DNA from: Lachnospiraceae bacterium UBA6998
GTDB taxonomy: Bacteria > Bacillota > Clostridia > Lachnospirales > Lachnospiraceae
DNA length: 13,487 nucleotides
Direction of reading: 5' to 3'
Assembly (NCBI GenBank): GCA_002448395.1
Contig: DJXS01000087.1
Span: 8,558-22,044 of the forward strand
Positions within the stretch are counted from its first letter, which is position 1. Every line of letters starts with the position of its first letter. This document shows positions 1 to 6,622 of this stretch, in pieces. Made by a program: the position numbers and the translations under genes. The notes beneath the pieces are model-generated. The model worked only from the letters and a program-made list of their open reading frames with translations. It was not told the DNA's origin and made no database searches.

Positions 1-794
1 CGGACCATCTTGCGGAGCAGAGGGCTTGCAGCATACTTGTTGTCGTGAGTTTCCTCAAAGAGGACATCCATGATCGCCAGGCAGATATCCAGACCGATGA
101 AGTCGCCGAGTTCCAGCGGGCCCATGGGGTGGTTGCAGCCGAGCTTCATGCCGTTGTCGATGCCTTCGATATCAGCTGTGCCGGTGTAGTATACGTTGAT
201 CGCTTCATTGATCATAGGAACAAGGATTCTGTTTACAGCGAAGCCTGCAGCCTCATTGACCTGTACCGGAACCTTGCCGAGCTGCTTGGAGATCTCGATG
301 ACCTTCTCAACAGTCTCTGCGGGGGTATTGATACCTGCAATGACCTCAACCAGCTTCATAACAGGAGCGGGATTGAAGAAGTGCATGCCGATGATGGGCT
401 TGGAAAGGCCTGCGCCGATCTGTGTGATGGATAAGGAAGAAGTGTTGGACGCATAGATGCAGTCGGGATTCTGGACGATCTCATCCTGGAGCTTTCTGAA
501 GCACTCCTGCTTGATGTCCATAACTTCAAGAGCAGCCTCAACTACGAGGTCGGGATCTACCGCGATGTCGCTAAGGCCGGTAACGATCTTGCCGGTGATA
601 GCGTCTGCAGCAGCCTGCTCCATCTTGCCCTTGCCAACCAGTCTGTCAAGACCCTTCTTGATCTTGTTAAGACCGCCGTCAGCGAATTCCTGCTTGATAT
701 CGCAGAGATAGACCTTCTCAACAGCGTCACACTGTGCGAATGTCTGAGCAATTCCGGATCCCATTGCGCCAGCGCCGATAACAGCAACTTTCAT
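1..794 (-). CDS. hbd: 3-hydroxybutyryl-CoA dehydrogenase, 3' end cut by window edge
   Basis: NAD(P)H-dependent interconversion of acetoacetyl-CoA and 3-hydroxybutyryl-CoA in the cytoplasmic butyrate/butanol pathway. The 264 visible residues cover nearly the whole protein (family length about 280); the C-terminal end lies beyond position 1. Seen: an N-terminal Rossmann nucleotide-binding loop with Gly7, Gly9 and Gly12 (GAGAMG), then the family's active-site residues Ser119 (SNTSS), His138 (GMHFFNP), Glu150 (KLVE) and Asn188 (FAVNRI), all at the spacing known for 3-hydroxyacyl-CoA dehydrogenases. The ATG at 794 is preceded by a strong AAAGGAGGA site at 802-810, which fixes the start. It lies 77 bp downstream of crt on the same strand with no terminator between them, so the two are probably co-transcribed. 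Product call is firm; the downstream gene content is unseen. Confidence 0.95.
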   Translation of the reverse strand, partial: MKVAVIGAGAMGSGIAQTFAQCDAVEKVYLCDIKQEFADGGLNKIKKGLDRLVGKGKMEQAAADAITGKIVTGLSDIAVDPDLVVEAALEVMDIKQECFRKLQDEIVQNPDCIYASNTSSLSITQIGAGLSKPIIGMHFFNPAPVMKLVEVIAGINTPAETVEKVIEISKQLGKVPVQVNEAAGFAVNRILVPMINEAINVYYTGTADIEGIDNGMKLGCNHPMGPLELGDFIGLDICLAIMDVLFEETHDNKYAASPLLRKMV

Positions 795-871
795 TTTAGT
801 TTCCTCCTTTGATAACTATAAAAATATTGCAACTATTGCATTTGCCTTAAGTTAGATAATACAGCGGACGA

Positions 872-1666
872 TCACTCGTTCTTGAAAGCAACCTTTCTGA
901 CCTTCTTCGGATCATCTTTCTTGCGAAGGAAGTTCGCCATTCCCTCTCTCTGGTCATAGCTCTCGAAGCAGCTTCCGAAAAGCTCTTCTTCGATCGCGAC
1001 GCCTTCGTCGATGCTGACCTGAAGACCATCGTTGATAGCTTTCTTGCATGCACGGACTGCGATCGGAGCATTGCCGGCGATCGTGGCAGCCATCTTCTTC
1101 GCTGCGGGCATAAGATCCGCAAGAGGATATACCTCATTTACAAGGCCGATTCTCTTAGCCTCTGCCGCGTCGATATTGCGGGCTGTGTAGATCAGCTGTT
1201 TAGCCATGCCCGGGCTTACCAGACGGGCAAGTCTCTGTGTGCCGCCGAAACCGGGGGTGATTCCAAGGCCCACCTCGGGCTGTCCGAAAATCGCGTTCTC
1301 GGAGCAGATGCGGATATCACAGGACATGGAGATCTCGCAGCCGCCGCCCAGAGCAAATCCGTTGATCGCAGCAATTACAGGAATAGGGAACTTTTCGATC
1401 TTGAGGAAAATGTCATTTCCCTTCTTACCGAAAGCAGCGCCCTCTGCCTTGGTCATGGTGCTCATAGCACCGATGTCTGCGCCTGCAACGAAAGACTTCT
1501 CGCCTGCGCCTGTGAGGATCAGGCAGCGGACAGCGCCAAGATCTACGGCGTCAAAAGCCTGCTCCAGCTCGTTAAGAACATCTTCGTTGAGAGCGTTGAG
1601 TGCCTTCGGACGGTTGATGGTAATAATACCAACGGCTCCATCCACTTCATAATCAATGAATCCCAT
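872..1666 (-). CDS. crt: Crotonase / 3-hydroxybutyryl-CoA dehydratase
   Basis: Short-chain enoyl-CoA hydratase that dehydrates 3-hydroxybutyryl-CoA to crotonyl-CoA, the step after Hbd in butyrate synthesis. The 264-residue length is typical of the family. Seen: the CoA/oxyanion-hole segments AGADI (about residues 61-65) and GFALGGGCE, with the two catalytic glutamates at Glu111 (GGGCE) and Glu131 (GQPEVGLG), followed by GGTQRL. The sequence resembles clostridial Crt closely. An upstream in-frame ATG at 1684 is rejected because it sits inside the Shine-Dalgarno stretch: the GGAGGA there is correctly placed for the ATG at 1666. The gene is followed by hbd. Upstream is hpf, not the thiolase gene often found beside crt, so this may be the first gene of the unit. 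No good promoter is evident in the 113-bp gap upstream. Confidence 0.95.
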   Translation of the reverse strand: MGFIDYEVDGAVGIITINRPKALNALNEDVLNELEQAFDAVDLGAVRCLILTGAGEKSFVAGADIGAMSTMTKAEGAAFGKKGNDIFLKIEKFPIPVIAAINGFALGGGCEISMSCDIRICSENAIFGQPEVGLGITPGFGGTQRLARLVSPGMAKQLIYTARNIDAAEAKRIGLVNEVYPLADLMPAAKKMAATIAGNAPIAVRACKKAINDGLQVSIDEGVAIEEELFGSCFESYDQREGMANFLRKKDDPKKVRKVAFKNE

Positions 1667-1703
1667 TTTTTTGTGTCCTCCCATCCAACTTGATATTTAT
1701 AAT

Positions 1704-1734
1704 CATGGCAGCCGCGCCGTACGCAGCTGCCGTG
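1704..1734 (-). other. Inverted repeat between hpf and crt
   Basis: GGCAGC (1707-1712) pairs with GCTGCC (1726-1731), and two further pairs lie outside, around a 13-nt loop. On the transcribed strand the 3' flank is AT-rich (ATTATAAATATC) but has no run of U. It is therefore either a weak terminator for hpf or a regulatory element ahead of crt. A TATAAA-like -10 lies just downstream at about 1695-1700, without a convincing -35 partner. Confidence 0.35.
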
Positions 1735-1779
1735 TTACCTGTATATCTGAAACGCTTCTTAATATATGTAAGTTCAGTA

Positions 1780-2307
1780 TCAGTTCTCGGGTTCGATCAG
1801 GCCGTAAGCTCCGTCCTTTCTCTTATATACAACGTTGATCTCTTCCGTCTCAGCGTTGCGGAATACGTAGAAGCCATGTCCGAGAAGTTCCATCTGCACG
1901 CATGCGTCCTCGGGATACATGGGCTTCATCTCGAACTGTTTGTTTCTCACAATGCGGATCTCTTCGTCAGAAGCATACGGTTCTTCGAGATATTCTCTCT
2001 TGAAAGCAGCCTGCGCTTTGTGCTTCTTGACGATCTTGCTCTTGTACTTCTTGAGCTGTTTCTCGATCACTTCCTCCGCCTGGTCGACGGTGGTGTACAT
2101 ATCATTGCTGCTCTGCTCGCAGCGGATCACTCCTCCCTTGGTAGGGATCGTCACCTCCATGATATGCCGCCCGTGATTGACTTCAAGAGTGACATGAGCG
2201 ATGGTGTCCTCGGCAAAGAATTTCTCAAGTTTGCCGAGCTTGTCCTTCACGGATTTTTCAAGTGAAGGAGATACTTCCATGTTCTTTCCAACGATGACAT
2301 ACTTCAT
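1780..2307 (-). CDS. hpf: Ribosome hibernation-promoting factor, long form
   Basis: Binds the 30S subunit and drives formation of inactive 100S ribosome dimers in stationary phase or stress. The 175-residue length and two-domain layout mark the long form. An S30AE/YfiA domain covers about residues 1-97, ending in a basic helix rich in Lys. A charged linker follows, and then the C-terminal dimerisation domain from about residue 118 to the end (KQFEMKPM, GHGFYVFRN, VVYKRKDGAYGLIEP). The ATG at 2307 is chosen over an in-frame GTG at 2313 because AAAGAGGTG at 2311-2319 is correctly spaced for the ATG and overlaps the GTG. The gene has its own extended -10 promoter and a structured leader. It sits between crt and a cell-wall hydrolase with no evident functional link. 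Confidence 0.93.
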   Translation of the reverse strand: MKYVIVGKNMEVSPSLEKSVKDKLGKLEKFFAEDTIAHVTLEVNHGRHIMEVTIPTKGGVIRCEQSSNDMYTTVDQAEEVIEKQLKKYKSKIVKKHKAQAAFKREYLEEPYASDEEIRIVRNKQFEMKPMYPEDACVQMELLGHGFYVFRNAETEEINVVYKRKDGAYGLIEPEN

Positions 2308-2321
2308 AGACACCTCTTTCT

Positions 2322-2337
2322 GCAGTCTGCAGACTGC
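2322..2337. promoter_or_regulatory. 16-bp perfect palindrome in the hpf leader
   Basis: GCAGTCTG/CAGACTGC is fully self-complementary and lies only 2 bases upstream of the hpf Shine-Dalgarno (2311-2319), downstream of the predicted start of transcription. In RNA it could fold as a 6-bp hairpin with a TGCA loop beside the ribosome site. In DNA it could be a dimeric repressor site. Function is unknown. Confidence 0.45.
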
Positions 2338-2369
2338 TGTTTTTTCGATGCCGGATGTCCGGTTAGATA

Positions 2370-2378
2370 ATTATATCA
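2370..2378 (-). promoter_or_regulatory. Extended -10 promoter for hpf
   Basis: Reading the minus strand, TGATATAAT is a perfect TGN-TATAAT extended -10. No good -35 hexamer lies 16-18 bp upstream, which is normal for this promoter class. Transcription would start near 2363, giving a leader of about 56 nt. A CCGGATGTCCGG inverted repeat (2351-2362) sits right at the predicted start. Confidence 0.6.
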
Positions 2379-2467
2379 CAATCTTTATATCCTTGCACAG
2401 AACGGATAGGGTTTTACGGCTCAATTAATACAAATTTTATGAATTCCCCTCCTGCGGCGGAGCACAC

Positions 2468-2509
2468 AAAAAAAAGCTGCAGAAAACGGGAAAACCCATT
2501 CTCTGCAGC
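2468..2509 (-). terminator. Intrinsic terminator after the NlpC/P60 gene
   Basis: On the minus strand an 8-bp outer stem GCTGCAGA/TCTGCAGC (2502-2509 with 2476-2483) encloses an inner GGG-TTTT-CCC hairpin. It is followed at once by eight U (2468-2475). It lies 65 bp past the stop codon at 2575. Confidence 0.9.
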
Positions 2510-2574
2510 ACTGTTTACATATTATTTAATTCACCGGCTTTCAAGTACAGGAAGCCGCTGTGCATATCGCAATA

Positions 2575-3951
2575 TCAATAGAAAATCCTTCTGATCGCCG
2601 CGATCGCACGGTAATCTGCTCTGGAAACCTTGATGCCGTCTCTTGCATTGGACGCGTGCACCATCATTCCGTCACCGATATAGATGCCGACGTGACCGTA
2701 GAAACAGATCAGATCGCCCGGTCTTGCATCACTGAGGGAATCAATTCCGATTCCGTAGCCTCTCTGGGAAGCGTCATAATGCGGAAGACCAACGCCAAAG
2801 TTAGAATACACTGCCATCGTAAAGCCGCTGCAATCGGTGCCGTGTGTAAGGCTTGAGCCGCCCCATACGTACGGATTGCCGACAAACTGGAGTGCAAAGT
2901 CCGCAACCGCCTGGCCTGTCTCCGCTCCGTGATTGAGCATTTCCTTTTTCGCTGTTTCGGCAGTTTCCTTTGTGTTGTCCGCCGCTATCTGTGCCTTTTC
3001 CGCTACTGCAAGAGCAGTTTCCGCAGCCTTTTCCTCAGCCTTTGTGGGCTCAGCGTTCTCATCTTCAACGATGCTGGCCGCCTCTTCTGCCTTCTGAGCT
3101 GCCGCCTGCGCGACTTCCGAAGCCTTCTCAGCTTTCTTCTGCGCGTCATCGGCGATATCCTTCACCGTGGCGTTCTCGATTCGCTCCTGCTGTTCCTCGG
3201 CAGTCTCCGCGACAGGATAGGAATCCGTAACGCTTACGTCTTCCATCTTGACGTATCCCTTGCCGTTCTCAGTGGCGACCTCGATCCAGCCGTCGGTCTC
3301 CTCTTCCATGTTCTCCCTGACTTCGATCTGCTCGCCTTGGGAGACGGTCATAATAACATTTTTTTCACTCTTGTTCTTGTGAACCTTAACTTCGTTCTCG
3401 CTGTTGTCAACTACAGCGACATTCTTCTTGACCAGTTCGGACAGAAGCGCGGCTTCATCGCCCTTGACAAGATACTCGCCGAGGACATAGCCCACGAGAG
3501 AGCCGGACTTGATCTTTACCCAGTCGCCGCCATTGTCCTGAAGGATCTTGGCAACATCGTTACTATATAATTTACCGATCACTTCGCTTCCGAGCGAAGC
3601 ATCCGTGTGAATGTTCAGATATACATTGGGGGCAGCAACAGCGAGCTCAATCTTCTCTTCCTGCTTGAGACTGCTCTTTTCGGTGGCAGCGTCGATGACG
3701 GCCTTCTTCTCGCCGTTGTCTTTCCCCACTCTTATCTTCTGCCCCGGACCCACAATTGATAAAACCGCGTCTGCGACCAATTCAGCCTGTGCATTTCCCG
3801 GCGTGATAACATTGCCCGTGATCGGGTTCAGATCCGCAGCGGCATCAAGCCTCGCGGAATATCCCATCGCTCTGACCGGTGCACCCATTACGGCTGCCGC
3901 CATAGTAAATGTGACCAGTCCTGTCAGTACCTTAGATCTAGTAAAAAACAT
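2575..3951 (-). CDS. Exported SH3b - coiled-coil - NlpC/P60 cell-wall hydrolase
   Basis: Predicted secreted peptidoglycan endopeptidase. The 458-residue protein starts with a signal peptide (basic RSK, then a hydrophobic run, likely cut near Ala28). Two bacterial SH3-like segments follow, at about 105-163 (VYLNIHTDASLGSEVIGKL ... GDWVKIKSG ... GYVLGEYL) and about 185-240 (GWIEVATENGKGYVKMEDV). An Ala/Lys/Glu-rich, probably coiled-coil stretch spans about 250-340. The C-terminal NlpC/P60 domain (345-458) has the catalytic Cys374 (TDCSGF), His420 (GHVGIY) and a third polar residue, His432 (MVHAS). SH3b repeats in this family are known to bind the wall; the coil probably spaces or oligomerises the enzyme. 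The AGGAGGA at 3955-3961 supports the ATG at 3951. It is a monocistronic unit with its own promoter and terminator. The exact peptide bond cut cannot be read from sequence. Confidence 0.93.
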   Translation of the reverse strand: MFFTRSKVLTGLVTFTMAAAVMGAPVRAMGYSARLDAAADLNPITGNVITPGNAQAELVADAVLSIVGPGQKIRVGKDNGEKKAVIDAATEKSSLKQEEKIELAVAAPNVYLNIHTDASLGSEVIGKLYSNDVAKILQDNGGDWVKIKSGSLVGYVLGEYLVKGDEAALLSELVKKNVAVVDNSENEVKVHKNKSEKNVIMTVSQGEQIEVRENMEEETDGWIEVATENGKGYVKMEDVSVTDSYPVAETAEEQQERIENATVKDIADDAQKKAEKASEVAQAAAQKAEEAASIVEDENAEPTKAEEKAAETALAVAEKAQIAADNTKETAETAKKEMLNHGAETGQAVADFALQFVGNPYVWGGSSLTHGTDCSGFTMAVYSNFGVGLPHYDASQRGYGIGIDSLSDARPGDLICFYGHVGIYIGDGMMVHASNARDGIKVSRADYRAIAAIRRIFY

Positions 3952-3980
3952 GCTTCCTCCTGATTTTGTTTCCAGTTTAT

Positions 3981-4000
3981 TGCCGGGCGGCAGCTCGGCA
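3981..4000 (-). other. Short GC-rich hairpin in the leader of the NlpC/P60 gene
   Basis: TGCCG at one end pairs with CGGCA at the other, around a 10-nt GC-rich loop. It sits within the roughly 100-nt 5' leader (about 4050 to 3952). It matches no riboswitch class I can recognise, so function is unknown. Confidence 0.3.
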
Positions 4001-4056
4001 TTAGTCTGTATCAGGCTGTAAAAACCTTGTAACTAAACTGTTTATCAGCCGTCGGT

Positions 4057-4085
4057 ACTATAGCAGATGCCTTTTTTACTGTCAA
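4057..4085 (-). promoter_or_regulatory. Sigma-A promoter for the NlpC/P60 gene
   Basis: On the minus strand TTGACA (4080-4085), a 17-bp spacer, then TATAGT (4057-4062). The -35 is perfect and the -10 is 5/6 to consensus. Transcription should start near 4050, about 100 nt upstream of the start codon. Confidence 0.85.
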
Positions 4086-4300
4086 GAAATCTACAGTTTC
4101 TTAACGTTATTTAGGATTTTTTTAGAAAGTTTCGGCCATTCCTGTTACAAAGTCAGAAGTTTTTCGTTTTTTACCAAAATATTTACGAAATACTTATTTA
4201 ATAATATGAATAATAAATATAATCGCTTTTTTCTATATTTTGACACATTAGAAACACGTGTGAAACAATTAACAAAATTGATCAATCGGGGCGTCTTTTT
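4086..4300. other. AT-rich intergenic stretch without a recognisable gene
   Basis: Lies between the hydrolase promoter and the TetR-family stop codon. No ORF here has a ribosome site or family resemblance, and I see no clear U-tailed terminator for the regulator gene. Short palindromes (ACACGTGT at 4255-4262, ATTGATCAAT at 4277-4286) are present but are within chance expectation for AT-rich DNA. Confidence 0.5.
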
Positions 4301-4870
4301 TTACGACTGCCTCAGAATGCTCTGTACTCCGGTGAATGCGATCTGGCTCACCTTGTCTCCCAGTTCCTCCATGCTGCACGGGATCTCATCCCTTAGCCAT
4401 CTCTGGTACACGTACATAGCGCCTGCGACGAAAAAGCTCACCTGGATCTTCAGATCGCTCTCCGGGAGCTTCGAGTGCCTTGCGTAAATCTCAGAGAGAA
4501 TATCCACCGCAACGTTTTGTACCTCGTTCCAAAAAAATCCCAGGCTGGGATTTCCGGCGACCATCCTGCAGAACTCCAGGTGCTCAGCCAGCATCGAGTT
4601 TACTTCCTTCGCGAATATCTTCCTATCAAAGGAAAGCGAGAAGAAGCTCCTGATCGTGAGCCGGGCAAGGAGTTCCTTCGTCTTCTCTTCCGCGTAATCC
4701 CGGATGATATCCTCGGTCGAATCATAGTGCAGATAGAAAGTCTTTCTGTCGATATCCGCCTCTCTTGCGATATCCGAGATCGTGATCTTCTCCGTCCCTT
4801 TTTGCTTTAACAGGTTCAGATACGCGTTCTGTATTGCTTTCCTGGTCTTTGTGATTCGTCTGTCTCTCAT
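4301..4870 (-). CDS. TetR/AcrR-family transcriptional regulator
   Basis: A 189-residue DNA-binding repressor-type protein. The N-terminal helix-turn-helix is clear at about residues 29-51 (ITISDIAREADIDRKTFYLHY), with the family's F-Y-x-H-Y recognition helix. The C-terminal half (about 75-189) is the all-helical ligand/dimer domain, ending in FFVAGAMYVYQRWLRDEIPCSMEEL. This resembles the TetR_C_8-type C-terminal region common in Firmicutes. The ATG at 4870 is preferred over the in-frame GTG at 4882, because the GTG forms part of the GGGGAG ribosome site. It is divergent from the adenylate-forming enzyme at 5093, and the shared spacer holds inverted repeats overlapping its likely promoter. Autoregulation and control of the neighbour are the obvious inference. 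The ligand may be an acyl-CoA or aromatic acid, but nothing in the sequence proves that. Confidence 0.9.
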   Translation of the reverse strand: MRDRRITKTRKAIQNAYLNLLKQKGTEKITISDIAREADIDRKTFYLHYDSTEDIIRDYAEEKTKELLARLTIRSFFSLSFDRKIFAKEVNSMLAEHLEFCRMVAGNPSLGFFWNEVQNVAVDILSEIYARHSKLPESDLKIQVSFFVAGAMYVYQRWLRDEIPCSMEELGDKVSQIAFTGVQSILRQS

Positions 4871-4893
4871 TTTTCTCCCCACTTTATGCCAAA

Positions 4894-4918
4894 ATGTGTA
4901 TTATTCCCTAATACATAT
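4894..4918. promoter_or_regulatory. Candidate operator 1: inverted repeat upstream of the TetR-family gene
   Basis: ATGTGTATTA - 5 bp - TAATACATAT, with half-sites matching at 9 of 10 positions. It lies 24 bp upstream of the regulator's start codon and covers its candidate -10 (TATTAG at 4908-4913, minus strand). This is a typical size and place for a TetR-family autoregulatory site. Confidence 0.5.
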
Positions 4919-4936
4919 CAAACTGGCAATTGCCAA
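4908..4936 (-). promoter_or_regulatory. Candidate promoter for the TetR-family gene
   Basis: Minus strand TTGGCA (4931-4936), a 17-bp spacer, then TATTAG (4908-4913). Each hexamer is imperfect but the spacing is ideal. Both elements are overlapped by inverted repeats. Confidence 0.45.
4924..4935. promoter_or_regulatory. Candidate operator 2: 12-bp perfect palindrome
   Basis: TGGCAATTGCCA overlaps the -35 of the candidate regulator promoter. It also contains part of one copy of the TGCCAAAAT motif that recurs in this spacer. Confidence 0.45.
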
Positions 4937-5005
4937 AATATTCATTAAATATCATAATACCCCATGTGTGGATAATTCAATACCTGCGCATTATCCCGTT
5001 TTATA

Positions 5006-5014
5006 TGCTAAAAT
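5006..5014 (+). promoter_or_regulatory. Extended -10 promoter for the acyl-ligase-like gene
   Basis: TGCTAAAAT fits the TGN-TANAAT form of an extended -10. No strong -35 is seen. Transcription would start near 5021, giving a leader of about 70 nt with a GCAGCA/TGCTGC hairpin (5042-5063). The element is also the third copy of the spacer's TGCYAAAATRT repeat. Confidence 0.45.
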
Positions 5015-5092
5015 ATAGACGTTGAAAATCGTCTTTTCACAGCAGCAGCTTTATCAATGCTGCAAAACGCTATCAATAATAAGGAGGAGTCT

Positions 5093-6499
5093 ATGAGCAA
5101 CTACGAACTGGACCACAAACTGGAACACGTCTATTCTCTGGCCGCTTACGCGGAAGTAGAAAAAAAGCCTGTTAATTCCAAGAATTACAAGAGAATCCTT
5201 GAAAAGCAGAATAAGGGTGTTCATGAGCTGATGAAAGCAGCTTATGAGATCCCTTTCTACCGCGCACGCTTTGAGCAGAGCGGAACGACCCCGGATGACT
5301 ATCACTGCGCCGAGGACCTCTACAAATTCCCGCTTCTGACAAAGGATCAGCTCCGCGACTGGATGGACGAGGAAGCAGCTAAGGATCCCGAGAAGTACAA
5401 ATACTGGCACGTCTCTCCCACCTCCGGTTCCACCGGAAGACCGCTGCGCGTTCTGATCTCCCCCAAGGAGTACGCATACGTCACAGCGAACTGGCTGCGC
5501 ACCATGGGATACGGCGGATTCAATCCTTTCACAGGAAAGACTATGTGCCGCCCCAACTCCCTGCACGGACCGGTCAAGGAATATGACTCTCCCGTCCAGA
5601 AGCTCGGCATACTTCGCCGCAAATATATGTCTGACACGATCAAACAGCGCGTCGACACCCAGACCCTCGTGGATGAGATCAACGCATACAAGCCCGACTA
5701 TCTCTACAACCACAAGAACCTGCTGATGCGTATCGCCAAATATGTCAAGGAAAATGACCTTTACATCCACCAGCCCAGCTTCTACACTCCTTTCGGCGAG
5801 ATGCTCGATGATCCGTCCAGAGCGCTTCTGATGGATGTCTTCGGACCCGGCCTCATCGATGCTTACGGAATGGGCGAGACCGGCTCCTGCGTCATCAGGA
5901 TCCCCGGCAGGAAATACTATCAGGTCAACAGCGACCTCTTCGTAGTAAACGTCTATAATCAGGATCTGACCGGACCCGCCCTGAAGGGCATGATGGTCAT
6001 CACTCCTCTGTACAAGACGGAGCTTCCTCTGATCAACTATACTTCCTTCGATCAGGCGGACAGCTACATGAAGAAGGGCCTTCGCTTCGTCAGAGGCGTC
6101 CAGGGTCGCATGAATGACGTTATTCACCACAGGGACGGAAGCGTTACCGAGTGGGGCAACATCTCAGGCGTAGTCAACTACATCCCCGAGATCATCTCCT
6201 ACAGAATGGTGCAGGAGACCTACGAAGACCTGACTCTGATGATGGTCAGAAATCCTGAGACTCCTGTTGAGAAGCAGGAAGAGATCGAAAAGGTACTCGA
6301 TGAGAAGCTCATGGCTATGTTCAAGGATCCTTCCATCAAGATCACATATCAGTGGCTCGATGAGATCCCTGTAGATCCGAACGGAAAGCTGAGGGTTATC
6401 ATCAGCAAGGTCAAGACCGGAGCTATCGGCGAGCCCGAGCACGCCGGTGAGGACGTCGGAAGCGCCGATATCAAGCCCGATGCCTCCACAGAGGAATGA
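5093..6499 (+). CDS. Phenylacetate-CoA-ligase-like adenylate-forming enzyme
   Basis: A 468-residue member of the AMP-forming acyl-CoA synthetase superfamily, nearest in layout to the phenylacetate-CoA ligase/coenzyme F390 synthetase group (about 430-450 residues). The expected role is ATP-dependent activation of a carboxylic acid to an acyl-AMP and then a thioester, in the cytoplasm. Seen: phosphate-binding loop SGSTG at 111-115, the adenine/Thr-Glu motif DAYGMGETG at 256-264, a hinge-like GRMNDV at 338-343, and Lys432 in PNGKLR as the candidate catalytic C-terminal lysine. The last 20 or so residues form an acidic, probably disordered tail. AAGGAGGAG at 5081-5089 fixes the ATG at 5093 and rejects an upstream ATG at 5057. 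It is alone in its unit, divergent from a TetR regulator. The substrate is unknown; no other aromatic-degradation genes are nearby. Confidence 0.87.
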   Translation: MSNYELDHKLEHVYSLAAYAEVEKKPVNSKNYKRILEKQNKGVHELMKAAYEIPFYRARFEQSGTTPDDYHCAEDLYKFPLLTKDQLRDWMDEEAAKDPEKYKYWHVSPTSGSTGRPLRVLISPKEYAYVTANWLRTMGYGGFNPFTGKTMCRPNSLHGPVKEYDSPVQKLGILRRKYMSDTIKQRVDTQTLVDEINAYKPDYLYNHKNLLMRIAKYVKENDLYIHQPSFYTPFGEMLDDPSRALLMDVFGPGLIDAYGMGETGSCVIRIPGRKYYQVNSDLFVVNVYNQDLTGPALKGMMVITPLYKTELPLINYTSFDQADSYMKKGLRFVRGVQGRMNDVIHHRDGSVTEWGNISGVVNYIPEIISYRMVQETYEDLTLMMVRNPETPVEKQEEIEKVLDEKLMAMFKDPSIKITYQWLDEIPVDPNGKLRVIISKVKTGAIGEPEHAGEDVGSADIKPDASTEE

Positions 6500-6518
6500 T
6501 CAGTTAATACATTTTACG

Positions 6519-6551
6519 GAAACTGCCGCTGACGCGGCAGTTTCTTTTTTG
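6519..6551 (+). terminator. Intrinsic terminator after the acyl-ligase-like gene
   Basis: Perfect stem GAAACTGCCGC/GCGGCAGTTTC (11 bp) with a TGAC loop, followed by six T. It lies about 20 bp past the stop codon. Confidence 0.95.
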
Positions 6552-6622
6552 TCATAAAAAGGAGCTTCTGAGATAAACCAACAGTCAGGGATCCTGTATC
6601 TCCTCTTAATTATATGCGCAGA

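Noticed and set aside
2929..3570. Leu/Phe-rich plus-strand open frame that could look like a membrane protein
   Set aside because: Its hydrophobic look comes from reading the Glu/Lys/Ala-rich hydrolase coil backwards. It has no ribosome site.
3952..4050. Possible riboswitch in the 100-nt leader of the NlpC/P60 gene
   Set aside because: Cyclic di-nucleotide riboswitches often precede wall hydrolases, but I see none of the conserved core motifs, only one 5-bp hairpin.
4255..4286. Palindromes ACACGTGT and ATTGATCAAT after the TetR-family gene
   Set aside because: Short, in very AT-rich DNA, not linked to a U-tract or to a promoter. I could not support a terminator or operator call.
5054..6130. 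Long open frame on the minus strand opposite the acyl-ligase-like gene (358 codons)
   Set aside because: It has no ribosome site, no recognisable domain and low-complexity Val/Leu/Asp composition. It mirrors the codon usage of the strongly supported plus-strand gene.
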